DNA of 33,795 nucleotides, from positions 1-33,795 of the forward strand of contig JARWZU010000024.1 in the NCBI GenBank assembly GCA_029866215.1, in the 5' to 3' direction. A program made the position numbers and the translations under genes. The notes under the pieces are model-generated. The model had not been told where the DNA came from, made no database searches, and saw only the letters and a list, made by a program, of their open reading frames with translations. Position 1 is the stretch's first letter. Each line of letters opens with the position of its first letter. Below are positions 24,566-32,800 of the stretch, piece by piece. Source of the stretch: Akkermansiaceae bacterium (GTDB lineage Bacteria > Verrucomicrobiota > Verrucomicrobiia > Verrucomicrobiales > Akkermansiaceae).

Positions 24566-24604
24566 TTTACATCCCATCAGCGCTTCGGAATGCTGAATGC
24601 CGTG

Positions 24605-25123
24605 ATGAAGCTGTTCCTGCTACTGGTCGTTTTGCTGCCCATTTCGGGTGGGCTGATGTCCTGCTCAAGTCAGGTGAGGGCGAAGCAGCCGGTTTCATAT
24701 CATTTCAAAAGCGGACGCACGGCCTTGTTGAAAAACGGTCTCGCCTACGCGCCCAAACAAGCCCCCGCCGCCGTCAAGCGGGCCATCGGTGCGGCCAATC
24801 GCTTGCAAGGCAAACCCTACAAGTGGGGCGGCGGCCACTCGAAGAAATCCGACAGCGGCTACGACTGCTCGGGCACAGTTTCCTACGTCTTGCGCGAGGC
24901 GGGTCTGCTCCGTGGCAGCATCACGTCCAAACAATACCTACGCTACGGCAAAAAAGGTGAGGGGAATTGGATCACGCTCTACATGCGAGATGGACACGTC
25001 TTCATGACCATCGCGGGTTTACGGCTCGACACCGGCGGGCCAAGTGGCGAATCCGGGCCACGCTGGAAACCCGAAACCCGCCAAAGCATCGGACATTTCA
25101 TGCGCCATCCGGGCGGCTATTGA
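24605..25123 (+). CDS. NlpC/P60-like lipoprotein
   Basis: About 172 residues. MKLFLLLVVLLPISGGLMSCSSQ is a lipoprotein signal (an alternative ATG at 24590 adds five codons). In the mature part GKPYKWGGGHSKKSDSGYDCSGTVSYVLREAGLL carries the catalytic Cys in the DCSG motif. RDGHVFMTIAGLRLDTG supplies the His. The layout fits cell-wall DL-endopeptidases, but the domain is short and the region between the two motifs is reduced, so activity may differ. It follows rdgB by 39 bp on the same strand. Confidence 0.8.
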   Translation: MKLFLLLVVLLPISGGLMSCSSQVRAKQPVSYHFKSGRTALLKNGLAYAPKQAPAAVKRAIGAANRLQGKPYKWGGGHSKKSDSGYDCSGTVSYVLREAGLLRGSITSKQYLRYGKKGEGNWITLYMRDGHVFMTIAGLRLDTGGPSGESGPRWKPETRQSIGHFMRHPGGY

Positions 25124-25149
25124 TACGAGACGCGAGATGAATTCGTTTA

Positions 25150-25791
25150 TTAGAATTCCGCGAGACATTCTATCAGCGATGAAAAAATTCGGTCAGCATC
25201 CGAAAAGTCCAACCCGCTTGTCACCCGGTTCGGCACCGCCCATACACTCATTCCCGCAGCCTTCGCGGCCTTCACGCCGTTCAGTGAGTCCTCGATGACC
25301 AAGCACTCGGCCGGTTCGAGTGCCAAGCGCCTTGCCGCCTCAATGTATAAATCCGGGGCTGGTTTGATTTGCGGTGCATCACCCCGACACACCACGGTCT
25401 CGAAATGCCCACCAATTTCTAGTTTGTCTAACCAACCATCGACCCATCGGTGAGACGAACTCGAGACCACCGCACGGCGTCGTCCGGTGAGCGCGAGGCG
25501 TTCTAATAAATCGATCACCCCTGGCATGGTGCTCTCATGGGTTAAATCTTTCATGATGAGCTCTTGTCTGCGTGCGTCCAAATCGTGCCAATCAAAGCTT
25601 AGGCCAGAGAGTTCCTCAAGGTGGGCCTTCGGCGACCACGTGGCGAAGTCGGATCCGATGCACCGCGTGTAAACTTCCAAGGGCAGATCGTGACCATGGT
25701 CGGCAAAGGTGCTTTGCCATGCCTGATAGATCGCCCATTCGGTGTCGACCAGCACTCCATCAAAATCAAATAACACTGCAGCAAATCCCAT
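25150..25791 (-). CDS. HAD-superfamily phosphatase, beta-phosphoglucomutase-like
   Basis: 213 residues from ATG 25791 (MGFAAVLFDFDGVLVDTEWAIYQAWQ). Motif I is DFDGVLVDTE with the nucleophile Asp. The cap follows (HGHDLPLEVYTRCIG). Motif II is AVVSSSSHRWV, motif III lysine is in KPAPDLY, and motif IV is CLVIEDSLNGVKAAKAAGM. It therefore belongs to the subfamily of phosphoglycolate, beta-phosphoglucomutase and sugar-phosphate phosphatases. Substrate cannot be read from sequence. It follows trmL on the same strand with a 67-bp gap. Confidence 0.9.
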   Translation of the reverse strand: MGFAAVLFDFDGVLVDTEWAIYQAWQSTFADHGHDLPLEVYTRCIGSDFATWSPKAHLEELSGLSFDWHDLDARRQELIMKDLTHESTMPGVIDLLERLALTGRRRAVVSSSSHRWVDGWLDKLEIGGHFETVVCRGDAPQIKPAPDLYIEAARRLALEPAECLVIEDSLNGVKAAKAAGMSVWAVPNRVTSGLDFSDADRIFSSLIECLAEF

Positions 25792-25858
25792 GCACACCGG
25801 ATGCCTTGTATGGGTCGATCCGACAAGCGCCAATTCGATCGGCGCACGGGTTCGACCA

Positions 25859-26320
25859 TCACCATGGTGGATCTTGTTGGCGCACCGCTTCATATAGCAC
25901 GATGGCCACGGCGGTCGAAAGATTCAGGCTACGAGTGCCGCCGGGGGCCATCGGGATGCGCAGCGCCTGCTCACCTGCCGCGTCGATCAAGTCCTCGGGA
26001 AGACCCTTGGTTTCGCGACCGAAGACCAAATAATCCCCAGCCGTGAAATCCGCCTGCCATGGCGAGCCACTGGCCTTGGTGCTCAGAAACCAAAAACTTG
26101 CACCCGCCGCCGCACTCGCACGCAGTTCATCGAAGGATTTCCAAACACACAACTTCACATCCTGCCAATAATCCAGGCCCGTCCGCCGGACATACTTGTC
26201 CTCTAGCGAAAACCCGAGCGGCTCCACGAGATGCAAGGTCGAGCCCGTTGCCAAGGAGAGCCGACCCGCTGCCCCCGCATTGTGCGGAATCTCCGGTTCG
26301 ATGAGAACGATGTGAAACAT
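25859..26320 (-). CDS. trmL: tRNA (cytidine/uridine-34) 2'-O-methyltransferase
   Basis: 153 residues starting MFHIVLIEPEIPHNAGAAGRLSLATG, the hallmark of the TrmL (YibK) SPOUT enzymes that methylate the wobble base of tRNA-Leu. LVFGRETKGLPEDLI and the C-terminal knot RIPMAPGGTRSLNLSTAVAIVLYEAVRQ are intact. Length is normal. Its start lies 8 bp after the stop of the membrane-protein gene, so the two are likely co-transcribed, followed by the HAD phosphatase. Confidence 0.94.
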   Translation of the reverse strand: MFHIVLIEPEIPHNAGAAGRLSLATGSTLHLVEPLGFSLEDKYVRRTGLDYWQDVKLCVWKSFDELRASAAAGASFWFLSTKASGSPWQADFTAGDYLVFGRETKGLPEDLIDAAGEQALRIPMAPGGTRSLNLSTAVAIVLYEAVRQQDPPW

Positions 26321-26328
26321 AGAATCGG

Positions 26329-26967
26329 TTAGGTAAGCTCCTTGCGTCTCGCAAGCGTCATGGAGATCCCAAGCACGCCGATGAAAATCAAGTAGCATGC
26401 AAGCAGCTCCAGGTAGCCCTTGCAGGTTTTAGGAATCTCTGGAGCAAATGCGGGGCCGAGTGTGGCCTTCCAAAACTTCGGGCTGCCAATCACTCGGCTG
26501 AACACATAGTTGAGCAATAGCGCCGCCCCGATGAGCCCCGATCCAGCATGGTTTCCCATCGTCGAGATGAAGCTAGACATCACCCGCCGATTCCGCAGTC
26601 CGATCACTAGCGCGATTAACAAAATGAGCCCTAACACAATTGCCTCAGGAAATTTGAGGCCAAGGATGTCGGAGATGAAATCTTCCATTTCACCCACAAA
26701 GGCAGCGATCAATGTTAGAGCGATCACTCGGCAGACGGGCCGATTGACCCCCGCATGAGGTGCGGCCCCGAGCATCACTGCAGCCGAAGCCGCAAGGAGG
26801 ATCGCCTGCAGCAGCTCGACGGCCCCTGTCTTGATCGGCACCGAGGGACGCTCCGGAAGCCACGCAGGCAACAGAATGGCCACTGCGCCCGCGCAAATGA
26901 GCGCCGCACGCACGAGGGTGCGCAGGCCGGATGGGTTGCGCTGAAGGTTGGAATGATCGTTGGACAC
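26329..26967 (-). CDS. Membrane protein of unknown function
   Basis: 212 residues with about six hydrophobic segments: LVRAALICAGAVAILLPAWL, AVELLQAILLAASAAVMLGA, VIALTLIAAFVGEM, AIVLGLILLIALVIGL, HAGSGLIGAALLLNYV and LLACYLIFIGVLGISMTLA. An acidic pair (GEMEDFISD) between segments 3 and 4 is the only distinctive polar feature. I do not recognise a family. It precedes trmL by 8 bp. Confidence 0.75.
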   Translation of the reverse strand: MSNDHSNLQRNPSGLRTLVRAALICAGAVAILLPAWLPERPSVPIKTGAVELLQAILLAASAAVMLGAAPHAGVNRPVCRVIALTLIAAFVGEMEDFISDILGLKFPEAIVLGLILLIALVIGLRNRRVMSSFISTMGNHAGSGLIGAALLLNYVFSRVIGSPKFWKATLGPAFAPEIPKTCKGYLELLACYLIFIGVLGISMTLARRKELT

Positions 26968-27075
26968 CTCAGTTGGTTTTAGAGGTTTCTGAGTTCTGGC
27001 GCAAGGGTTGATGTCGCACGCTTCCGGCTCAAAATGAGGATTTCACTTTCTTAAAAACACGCTACGTTGACGTTC

Positions 27076-27795
27076 ATGCAGCTAGGACGTCTCGCCATCA
27101 TTGCCGCCGTGCTTGTGGTTCCGTTGCGGGGCGAGATCAAACGCGCCGAGCGCAAGTCGTTGTTAGACTCGGATCCGACGGTGGTCTATCTCGATCAGAC
27201 TTTGAAAAAAACCATCGACCTCCAAGTGATCAAAGACGCCCCAGTTTTTTCTGACAAGGAAGGCAAGGTACGGCTTGGGACTCTCAAGGGAAACCAAACG
27301 GTTCGCTTGGAAGCCATCACCGACAAAATTTACCGCGTTCGTGGTCAGGGAACTCGCGACGGGATTGCGGGTTGGGCGGCTCCTTGGGCGTTTTCCTCCA
27401 CCGATCCCGAATTCGTCGCGCATTTGAAATCGCTCTACGATCGCCAAATCCAAATTCAAAATCTCATTGCGAAAAATCAGTTGGCCATCGGGATGACACT
27501 CGATGAGGTCACTTTATCAAAAGGCAAGCCAACCAAGACCACCATACGGAAAACCGCTACGGGTGAGTCGGCGCGCTGGGAATTCATCGAATACGAAGAT
27601 GTGAAAAACTATGTCACTGAAGTCGATCGCGCGACGGGCAATACCTACCGCCGCTTGGTGAGCGTCACGCGCGTGGAGAAAAGTAAATCGTTTGTCGAGT
27701 TTGAGAACGATGTAGTCACTGCGGTGGAAGAAAGCGAAGACCACCAAGCAACGAAATCAAGAATCGTCGTTCCTCCACAGATCTTTCAGTGGTGA
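27076..27795 (+). CDS. Secreted SH3-like protein, unknown
   Basis: 239 residues. MQLGRLAIIAAVLVVPLRGEIKRAE is a signal peptide (a TTG start at 27067 is less likely). Then an SH3-like stretch (APVFSDKEGKVRLGTLKGNQTVRLEAI, GIAGWAAPWAF) and, after a helix (LKSLYDRQIQIQNLIAKN), LAIGMTLDEVTLSKGKPTKTTIRKTATGESARWEFIEYE. The latter has the GMxxxEV...G.P pattern seen in SmpA/OmlA-type outer-membrane proteins. No enzyme motif. It is convergent with the SHD1 peptidase gene. Confidence 0.75.
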   Translation: MQLGRLAIIAAVLVVPLRGEIKRAERKSLLDSDPTVVYLDQTLKKTIDLQVIKDAPVFSDKEGKVRLGTLKGNQTVRLEAITDKIYRVRGQGTRDGIAGWAAPWAFSSTDPEFVAHLKSLYDRQIQIQNLIAKNQLAIGMTLDEVTLSKGKPTKTTIRKTATGESARWEFIEYEDVKNYVTEVDRATGNTYRRLVSVTRVEKSKSFVEFENDVVTAVEESEDHQATKSRIVVPPQIFQW

Positions 27796-27806
27796 ACGCG
27801 GAGGAT

Positions 27807-29066
27807 TCATGAAGGGTTGGGCGCTTTGCCGAAGCTCAGATCCACGCCATTTTTGCTCCATGTCTTGGTGATTTCTTTTTCCAGTTGCTCATAAGTCCGC
27901 CCGTCCAGCAGAAGGGGAAGAGACTCGTCCAAAGGCTTGCCGGCTGCGAGAGATTTGAGGAACTTCTTGATCCTTGCCCCATCGCCAGCGCCATCCATGT
28001 GAAAGAAGTAGATGGTGAGCAACAGTCCACATCCATAGTTGAGTTGAGGATCTGAGGTGAAGCTCGAGTATTCTTGTAGCATGAACGACTTGAGATCCAT
28101 TAGAGCGATCTTTTTGCCAAGCGCTCTGCCGCCCATTTGTTTTGAGCCGTATGCGGTGACGTACTCGACGAGGGCGCGTTGGTTATTGCGCACGGTATAG
28201 GTTCCAGAGCGGTACGGCGTGTTACCGATGTATTCTGCTAGGCCCTCGGTGAACCAGCCGCCAGATTTGAAATAGGGAATGGGGGTGAGTTGGTGGGAGA
28301 GCTCGTGAGGGAGGGTTTTGCTACTCTTGTCGCGATCAAGCATATAGCCACTGCCAACGGGGCGGACGCCAAGACTGGTTAGAGGAACCAGCACAGCACG
28401 CTTCTGCGGGATGAAAACTCCAGCAGTTCCTTCAGGGCCACCCGCGTTTGTGTAGTCTTCTTGTTTTTCGAAAAGCAAGATCTGCAGCTTGCCATCCGTT
28501 TTGTCCCCGCCATTCAAGCTGAGCGGTAGACTGCGGCAATAGAGCCGCGTGGCCTCAAACATCACGGCAAAGCCTTTGACCACCGACTGAGAAAGCCTCA
28601 CATCGCAGAGGTACCGATAGTTTGCGCTTTCATACACAAAACGTTTTTTGGCCGCATCCTCCTCGAGGGTCGCAATTTCAGGATCTTCGGTGAATCGAAC
28701 CAACTCCGGCCACTCGGATTCAAAACTTGCCACCGCGGATGGATCATCCGATTTCGCCGGTGTGGCACTGGCACGAGCAGTCACGACGTAGTTTCTGTCT
28801 GCCTCCGATAGCTTGGCCAGTGGGTAGGGCACCTCACGACCGTCGTTGAGCTTGAGTGTCACATTTTCGGAGTCCGCCCGAATCATCGTGGCATGGATCG
28901 CGCGGCCTTGAGAATCATTCCACACTCGGACCTCCAAGCCATGAGCCCTGCCGCTCCAGCACGCGAGAACGAGGGGTACGATGAATTGAACGATTTGCCG
29001 CGACGACAAACCGGCGATCTGCGCTGAATCGACAGGCGACTCGATGAACCTAAATAACACGATCAA
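27807..29066 (-). CDS. Secreted SHD1-domain zinc metallopeptidase-like protein
   Basis: Up to 419 residues. An N-terminal signal-like stretch (LSSRQIVQFIVPLVLACWSG) leads to an SHD1 domain (EVRVWNDSQGRAIHATMIRA, LKLNDGREVPYPLAKLSEAD, about 45-95), a module common in planctomycete/verrucomicrobial secreted proteins. The C-terminal part has a gluzincin-like site: KTLPHELSHQLTP (HExxH) followed 18-20 residues later by WFTEGLAEYIG, where the Glu fits the third ligand. This resembles DUF1570-type peptidases. Starts are weak: TTG 29066 is the outer limit, TTG 29009 gives a more normal signal peptide. Substrate unknown. Confidence 0.8.
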   Translation of the reverse strand: MIVLFRFIESPVDSAQIAGLSSRQIVQFIVPLVLACWSGRAHGLEVRVWNDSQGRAIHATMIRADSENVTLKLNDGREVPYPLAKLSEADRNYVVTARASATPAKSDDPSAVASFESEWPELVRFTEDPEIATLEEDAAKKRFVYESANYRYLCDVRLSQSVVKGFAVMFEATRLYCRSLPLSLNGGDKTDGKLQILLFEKQEDYTNAGGPEGTAGVFIPQKRAVLVPLTSLGVRPVGSGYMLDRDKSSKTLPHELSHQLTPIPYFKSGGWFTEGLAEYIGNTPYRSGTYTVRNNQRALVEYVTAYGSKQMGGRALGKKIALMDLKSFMLQEYSSFTSDPQLNYGCGLLLTIYFFHMDGAGDGARIKKFLKSLAAGKPLDESLPLLLDGRTYEQLEKEITKTWSKNGVDLSFGKAPNPS

Positions 29067-29624
29067 ATCGTGCTCCAGTGGCGGACCTCGTCAAGTAGCA
29101 TTTTCCGCGGTCCGCAAGACGTGCAGCGAGGCACGAGAACATCGGGGAGAATGTACTACAATCATCATCTTCGTCGTCCCCTCCTCCTGCTCGCCGCTCG
29201 CCACTCTACCGAAGCTCCCGACTAAAATCGCACGGCACGCCTATGCCGCCGCGCTGCCGAGATGAATAGGCCCAGTTGAGAGCGGCCATTGGGTAGTAAA
29301 CATGCTTTCACGACTGTCTCCGTAGTCCCCTCGCCCCACTTCCTAACTGGTATCACTGCAAGGGTGCTAACATTTTTTCCGGGAAATTGAACTGATTTCT
29401 GGTGTCGGCAGAGTGATTTCAATCCAGCAAAAGACGACCCTACGAGAACGCCTTACAGGGGCCGTGGCGACCATACTAGAGGGAAATTTTTGCCGCCATT
29501 TTAGACACCGTTGATTTGAGCAACATGCGGGCCGGATCATTCGGGAGGCATCTTGGGAAATAGAGTGCAATTCTATGAATGCGGGAGAGCACCACTTTTG
29601 AATCAAGGCGGCGGGTTCTATTCC
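29067..29624. other. Gap with no convincing gene
   Basis: 558 bp between the SHD1 peptidase and the short HNH-like gene. I find no coding pattern, RNA gene or terminal inverted repeats. Frames of 60-80 codons occur in both directions but have no start signals or recognisable motifs. The stretch is less G-rich than the neighbours and might be remains of earlier inserted DNA. Confidence 0.35.
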
Positions 29625-29960
29625 TTAACACTTGTTGGCCAGGCCCCTTCGATGGCGGGATCCAAGTTCGCGAAGCCCAGCAGCACATGTGGAGCAAATC
29701 GTTTTCAAATTCCCAGCGACAACTTTTCCTCCATGCCAACTTGGAAGGATTAGCGCGACTGTGAGGGAGGCAAGAACATGATCGTAAGGACATAAGCAGG
29801 TTTCGTCGGCTCCGCACATGCGGCAACAGCGACGATCACGTTCGATAACCAAGTGAAAGAGACGGTAATGCTTGCGTGACAACCGGCGATTCAGGGGCTC
29901 AGGATAGGGAATGACAACCACGGCTGGAAGAATCACAATCCCTAGTGACAAATCAAGCAT
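29625..29960 (-). CDS. HNH endonuclease-like small protein
   Basis: 111 residues from ATG 29960. After a hydrophobic N-terminus (LSLGIVILPAVVVIPYPEPL) comes an HNH-like zinc unit: RKHYRLFHLVIERDRRCCRMCGADETCLC, YDHVLAS (D-H), and GGKVVAGNLKTICSTCAAGLREL (N plus second CxxC). So both zinc CxxC pairs and the DH and N positions of HNH nucleases are there. The ATG lies 3 bp from the palindrome at 29964-29978, so it would be nearly leaderless unless a downstream GTG is used. It diverges from the XRE-HNH pair. Confidence 0.65.
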   Translation of the reverse strand: MLDLSLGIVILPAVVVIPYPEPLNRRLSRKHYRLFHLVIERDRRCCRMCGADETCLCPYDHVLASLTVALILPSWHGGKVVAGNLKTICSTCAAGLRELGSRHRRGLANKC

Positions 29961-29963
29961 TCT

Positions 29964-29978
29964 GTTCCAGTTTGGAAC
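29964..29978. promoter_or_regulatory. Operator-like palindrome between divergent HNH and XRE genes
   Basis: GTTCCAGTTTGGAAC: two perfect 6-bp arms with a 3-bp centre. It sits in the only intergenic space between the leftward HNH-like gene and the rightward XRE gene (33 bp upstream of the XRE start), the expected place for the XRE protein's own operator. No convincing -35/-10 pair could be chosen. Confidence 0.6.
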
Positions 29979-30011
29979 GTTTTGATTCAGGGGGCTGGGT
30001 AAAGTGCTTTC

Positions 30012-30314
30012 ATGGCCGTACGCAAGGTTCCCAAAGATCCAGAGATTGAACGAAAAAATATCGTTGGCCCGCGTATTCGCGAGGCGCGGAAGACGTATCA
30101 TGGGGGGCTTACTCAAGATCATCTATCCGGACGATTGGCTGCTCTCAGGGTTTCCATCGACCGTGCTGGCATTGCCAAGATCGAACTTGGGATTCGGCAT
30201 GTTTACGATTTCGAGCTAGCGGCCTTAGCTCGCGCATTGAAGGTTGATGTTAAGTGGTTGCTGGGCATCGAGACCAGCGGCGGACCTGCCAAAATCGGAA
30301 GGAGGGTGGAGTGA
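30012..30314 (+). CDS. XRE-family helix-turn-helix regulator
   Basis: 100 residues. NIVGPRIREARKTYHGGLTQDHLSGRLAAL is the first part of a lambda-repressor-like HTH, and RAGIAKIELGIRHVYDFELAALARALKVDVKWLLG completes it. The 'VGPRIREAR...LTQ..L...L...D...I.KIE.G.R.V.DFEL.ALA.AL.V...WLLG' layout is a very common XRE subtype. Start ATG 30012. The stop overlaps the GTG start of the HNH gene (GTGA at 30311-30314), so the regulator and nuclease are translationally coupled. Confidence 0.88.
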   Translation: MAVRKVPKDPEIERKNIVGPRIREARKTYHGGLTQDHLSGRLAALRVSIDRAGIAKIELGIRHVYDFELAALARALKVDVKWLLGIETSGGPAKIGRRVE

Positions 30315-30979
30315 ACTTTGATGTTGCGGCGGCTTTGAGGAAGTCCACAGGGCGAGCGAAATCCGACGTGGCAAATAAGTTGGTGAGCATGTTCTTGCAC
30401 GAGGTGAGCCGGAAGGCATGTGTGGCGGGTGGGATGTCGGTAACCGATCCGCGTTACGCGGAATCCGTTCTCGCTGCGTTCGGGCGGAACTGCCTGTACT
30501 GCGGTGGCGAGCTGGAGCGTGACCGTGCGTCGGTCGAGCACCTGAATGGCATGAACCGCGTCAGCGTGGGTTTGCATGTTCCGGGGAATGTCGCGATGGC
30601 ATGTAAGCGCTGCAACAACGGGAAACGGCAGGATGATCAACTGCTTCCGCTCGCGGAGAACGGCTGGGAGTCGTTCCTCTTTCACGATGGAAGTCGCTGT
30701 GCCCCTACCTGCAAGGCCTGCCTCTACTGGACTAGCATCTGGCCGGATCGGGAGACACGCCGAACTTCTCTTGCCTCAGCACGTGAACGCGTTCATGGGT
30801 TTCAGCAACCCTACAAGCAGTTCGTTCAATGGTCCGCAAACACTCGGGAATTACTTCGGCAGAAGATTGAGATACTTTACCGTGACTGCCAGAGGTTCGC
30901 GACCGATGAGATCGGAAAGCTGACGTTGGGTCTGGAACTGAACTTCTCCGACTCAAAAACGCTTGAATCCGAGGATTGA
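30311..30979 (+). CDS. HNH endonuclease
   Basis: 222 residues. GTG 30311 is preceded at 5-13 nt by an A/G-rich GGAAGGAGGGTG ribosome site and overlaps the XRE stop. The N-terminal 60 residues are helical. Then FGRNCLYCGGELERDRASVEHLNGMNR (CxxC, and an EH where DH/HH is usual) and VPGNVAMACKRCNNGKRQDDQ (N, second CxxC, NNGK), an intact HNH zinc-finger nuclease core. The C-terminal half (RCAPTCKACLYWTSIW, then QPYKQFVQWSANTREL) carries a further CxxC and may be a specificity or partner domain. No methyltransferase is nearby. Defence, phage or mobile-element origin is possible. Confidence 0.82.
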   Translation: MNFDVAAALRKSTGRAKSDVANKLVSMFLHEVSRKACVAGGMSVTDPRYAESVLAAFGRNCLYCGGELERDRASVEHLNGMNRVSVGLHVPGNVAMACKRCNNGKRQDDQLLPLAENGWESFLFHDGSRCAPTCKACLYWTSIWPDRETRRTSLASARERVHGFQQPYKQFVQWSANTRELLRQKIEILYRDCQRFATDEIGKLTLGLELNFSDSKTLESED

Positions 30980-31348
30980 GCTCATTCACTGAACGAGCTG
31001 ATGCAGTATGGGAACCAGCCGTGGATGGGGGCAGGCCTCGCACGTTCACATTCGCCTTTTCATTTCTTTTCACAAGCCGAGGGCCTGTCCTCCGGCACCG
31101 GAGCAGATTTCGATGCAGGTGGGGCTTGAGGTTTTACCTCTGGGGCTCTGGGAGCGCTTCATGAGTTCGTATGAACAGTTTTAACGTTGGTGTCAAGGCG
31201 TATGCCCATGAAACTTGTAAGGATTCCACAGATAATGAACCCCAAAGCCAACCCAAAATTGTGCTTTCGGGCTTCTGATTCAAAATTCAAAATCTTGGGC
31301 CATTTCGATTTTCCGGACAATCTAGCACCCATATCGCCGCCTCCCCAT
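30980..31348. other. Gap with no gene seen
   Basis: 369 bp between the HNH gene and the outer-membrane lipoprotein gene, both of which end here. A small perfect dyad CTCCGG-CA-CCGGAG lies at 31090-31103 and could be the stem of a hairpin but is not followed by a T-run. Nothing else is recognisable. Confidence 0.4.
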
Positions 31349-32728
31349 TCACCACCCGCCGCCGAGTGCTTTGTACAGGCTCACCGAGTTGACGGCTTGC
31401 GCCAGCCGGAGCTGGATCAAATCCTGACGCGCCGAATAAAGATCCAGCGAGGCGGTTAGGACTTCGAAATAACTGTCCATCCCTTGTTCGTAGCGGGCAT
31501 TGGCGAGTTCGGCGCGCTTTTGTTGGGCGGCGACTAGACCCACCGTGGCGGCGATCTGCTCGGCGAGACCACTGCGAGTGGCGAGACCATCGGCCACCTC
31601 GCGAAAGCCGTTCTGGATGGCGTTTTCGTAGCGGGCGATCTCGATGTCCTTGCCGATTTTTGAAGCATCGAGATTGGCCTTGTTCCGCCCGCCCGTGAAA
31701 ATCGGCAGGTTCACATGGGGCGCAAACAACCAGGTACCCGTGCTGTCACTGAACAGGTTGGAAAAACTGCGGCTGGCCATGCCACCGTTAGCGGTGAGCG
31801 TGACACTGGGGAAAAACGCCGCGCGCGCCTCACCGATGTTGGCATTGGCGGCGCGGAGTTGGTGTTCCGCCTCGCGAATATCGGGGCGACGACGCAACAG
31901 ATCCGATGAAACCCCGGCTTTGATGTCTGCCACGATGACTTGATCCAGCGTTCGACCCGGCGGCAGGCTCACTGGCAAAGCGCCAGCAGTCAGAAAAGTC
32001 AGCGAGTTGTTGATCAGTGCGATGCGCTGTTGGAAGGCGGCCAAGTCTGCCTTGGCCGTTTGCCGCTGGACCTCCGTCGAGCTGAGGTCGAGCTCCGAGA
32101 CCGTGCCTGCATCGAAACGTTGTTTCATCAGACCATAGGCGGCGTTGATCCCTTCGAGCGTTTGCTGGGAAAGCGCGACTTGTTGCTGCAAGGCCCGCTC
32201 GACGAGATATTGGTTGGCGACCTCTGCCACCAGCGAGATCTGTGCGCCGACACGCGCCTCATCACTTGCGAAATATTTTTCCAGAGCCGAGTCGTTCTGG
32301 CTTCGGACGCGTCCAAACAAATCAAGTTCGTAGGAGGAAAATCCCACCGTCAGTGCATAGTTGTTTGTCTTCGTTACGCCCGAAGAGCTGCCGGAACCAA
32401 GGTTGCGCTGGCGATTGCTAGCAGCCGTGCCGGAGATGGAAGGAAACAGCTCGCTACGGGAAACGCCGTACTGGGCGCGGGATTGCTCGACCTTAAGAGT
32501 CGCGATGCGCAGGTCACGGTTGTTCGCTAGCGCAGTCTCGACGAGTTGCTTCAGCCGCGGATCGGTGAAAAACTTTTGCCAGGCAATGTCCGCCGGGACG
32601 ACGCCCTCGGTAGCACCCGGAAAATTCGCCGCGACGGGAAGCGCCAAACGATCCAGCGCCGGTTTGAACGAACAAGCGCCCGAGACCAATGCGATCGCGA
32701 GTGTGGAAATGAATGACTTATACCTCAT
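31349..32728 (-). CDS. RND-type efflux outer-membrane lipoprotein (NodT/OprM family)
   Basis: 459 residues. A clear AAGGAG at about 32735-32740 sits 6-7 bp before ATG 32728, giving MRYKSFISTLAIALVSGACSF, a lipoprotein signal. The mature protein has the TolC-like duplicated pattern: WQKFFTDPRLKQLVETALANNRDLRIA, YELDLFGRVRSQNDSALEKY and the second repeat LLRRRPDIREAEHQLRAANANIGEARAAFFPSVTLTANGG, with VNLPIFTGGRNKANLD after it. It forms the trimeric outer-membrane tunnel for a tripartite efflux system. The pump and adaptor genes are not in this window; the next gene upstream belongs to an unrelated secreted protein. Confidence 0.95.
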   Translation of the reverse strand: MRYKSFISTLAIALVSGACSFKPALDRLALPVAANFPGATEGVVPADIAWQKFFTDPRLKQLVETALANNRDLRIATLKVEQSRAQYGVSRSELFPSISGTAASNRQRNLGSGSSSGVTKTNNYALTVGFSSYELDLFGRVRSQNDSALEKYFASDEARVGAQISLVAEVANQYLVERALQQQVALSQQTLEGINAAYGLMKQRFDAGTVSELDLSSTEVQRQTAKADLAAFQQRIALINNSLTFLTAGALPVSLPPGRTLDQVIVADIKAGVSSDLLRRRPDIREAEHQLRAANANIGEARAAFFPSVTLTANGGMASRSFSNLFSDSTGTWLFAPHVNLPIFTGGRNKANLDASKIGKDIEIARYENAIQNGFREVADGLATRSGLAEQIAATVGLVAAQQKRAELANARYEQGMDSYFEVLTASLDLYSARQDLIQLRLAQAVNSVSLYKALGGGW

Positions 32729-32800
32729 GGATTTCTCCTTCTTTGGATTCACGAACGGCAGGGATTGAGCCACGTTCGGCCAAACCGTTCCCTCCGGACC

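Noticed and set aside
29476-29826. A 116-codon minus-strand frame overlapping the HNH-like gene
   Set aside because: No domain or start signal; the overlapping frame 29625-29960 has the HNH motif.
29625-30979. A classical type II restriction-modification system
   Set aside because: The control-gene/nuclease layout is similar, but no DNA methyltransferase is present in the window.
31090-31103. Terminator at the CTCCGG-CA-CCGGAG dyad
   Set aside because: A 2-nt loop and no following T-run on either strand.
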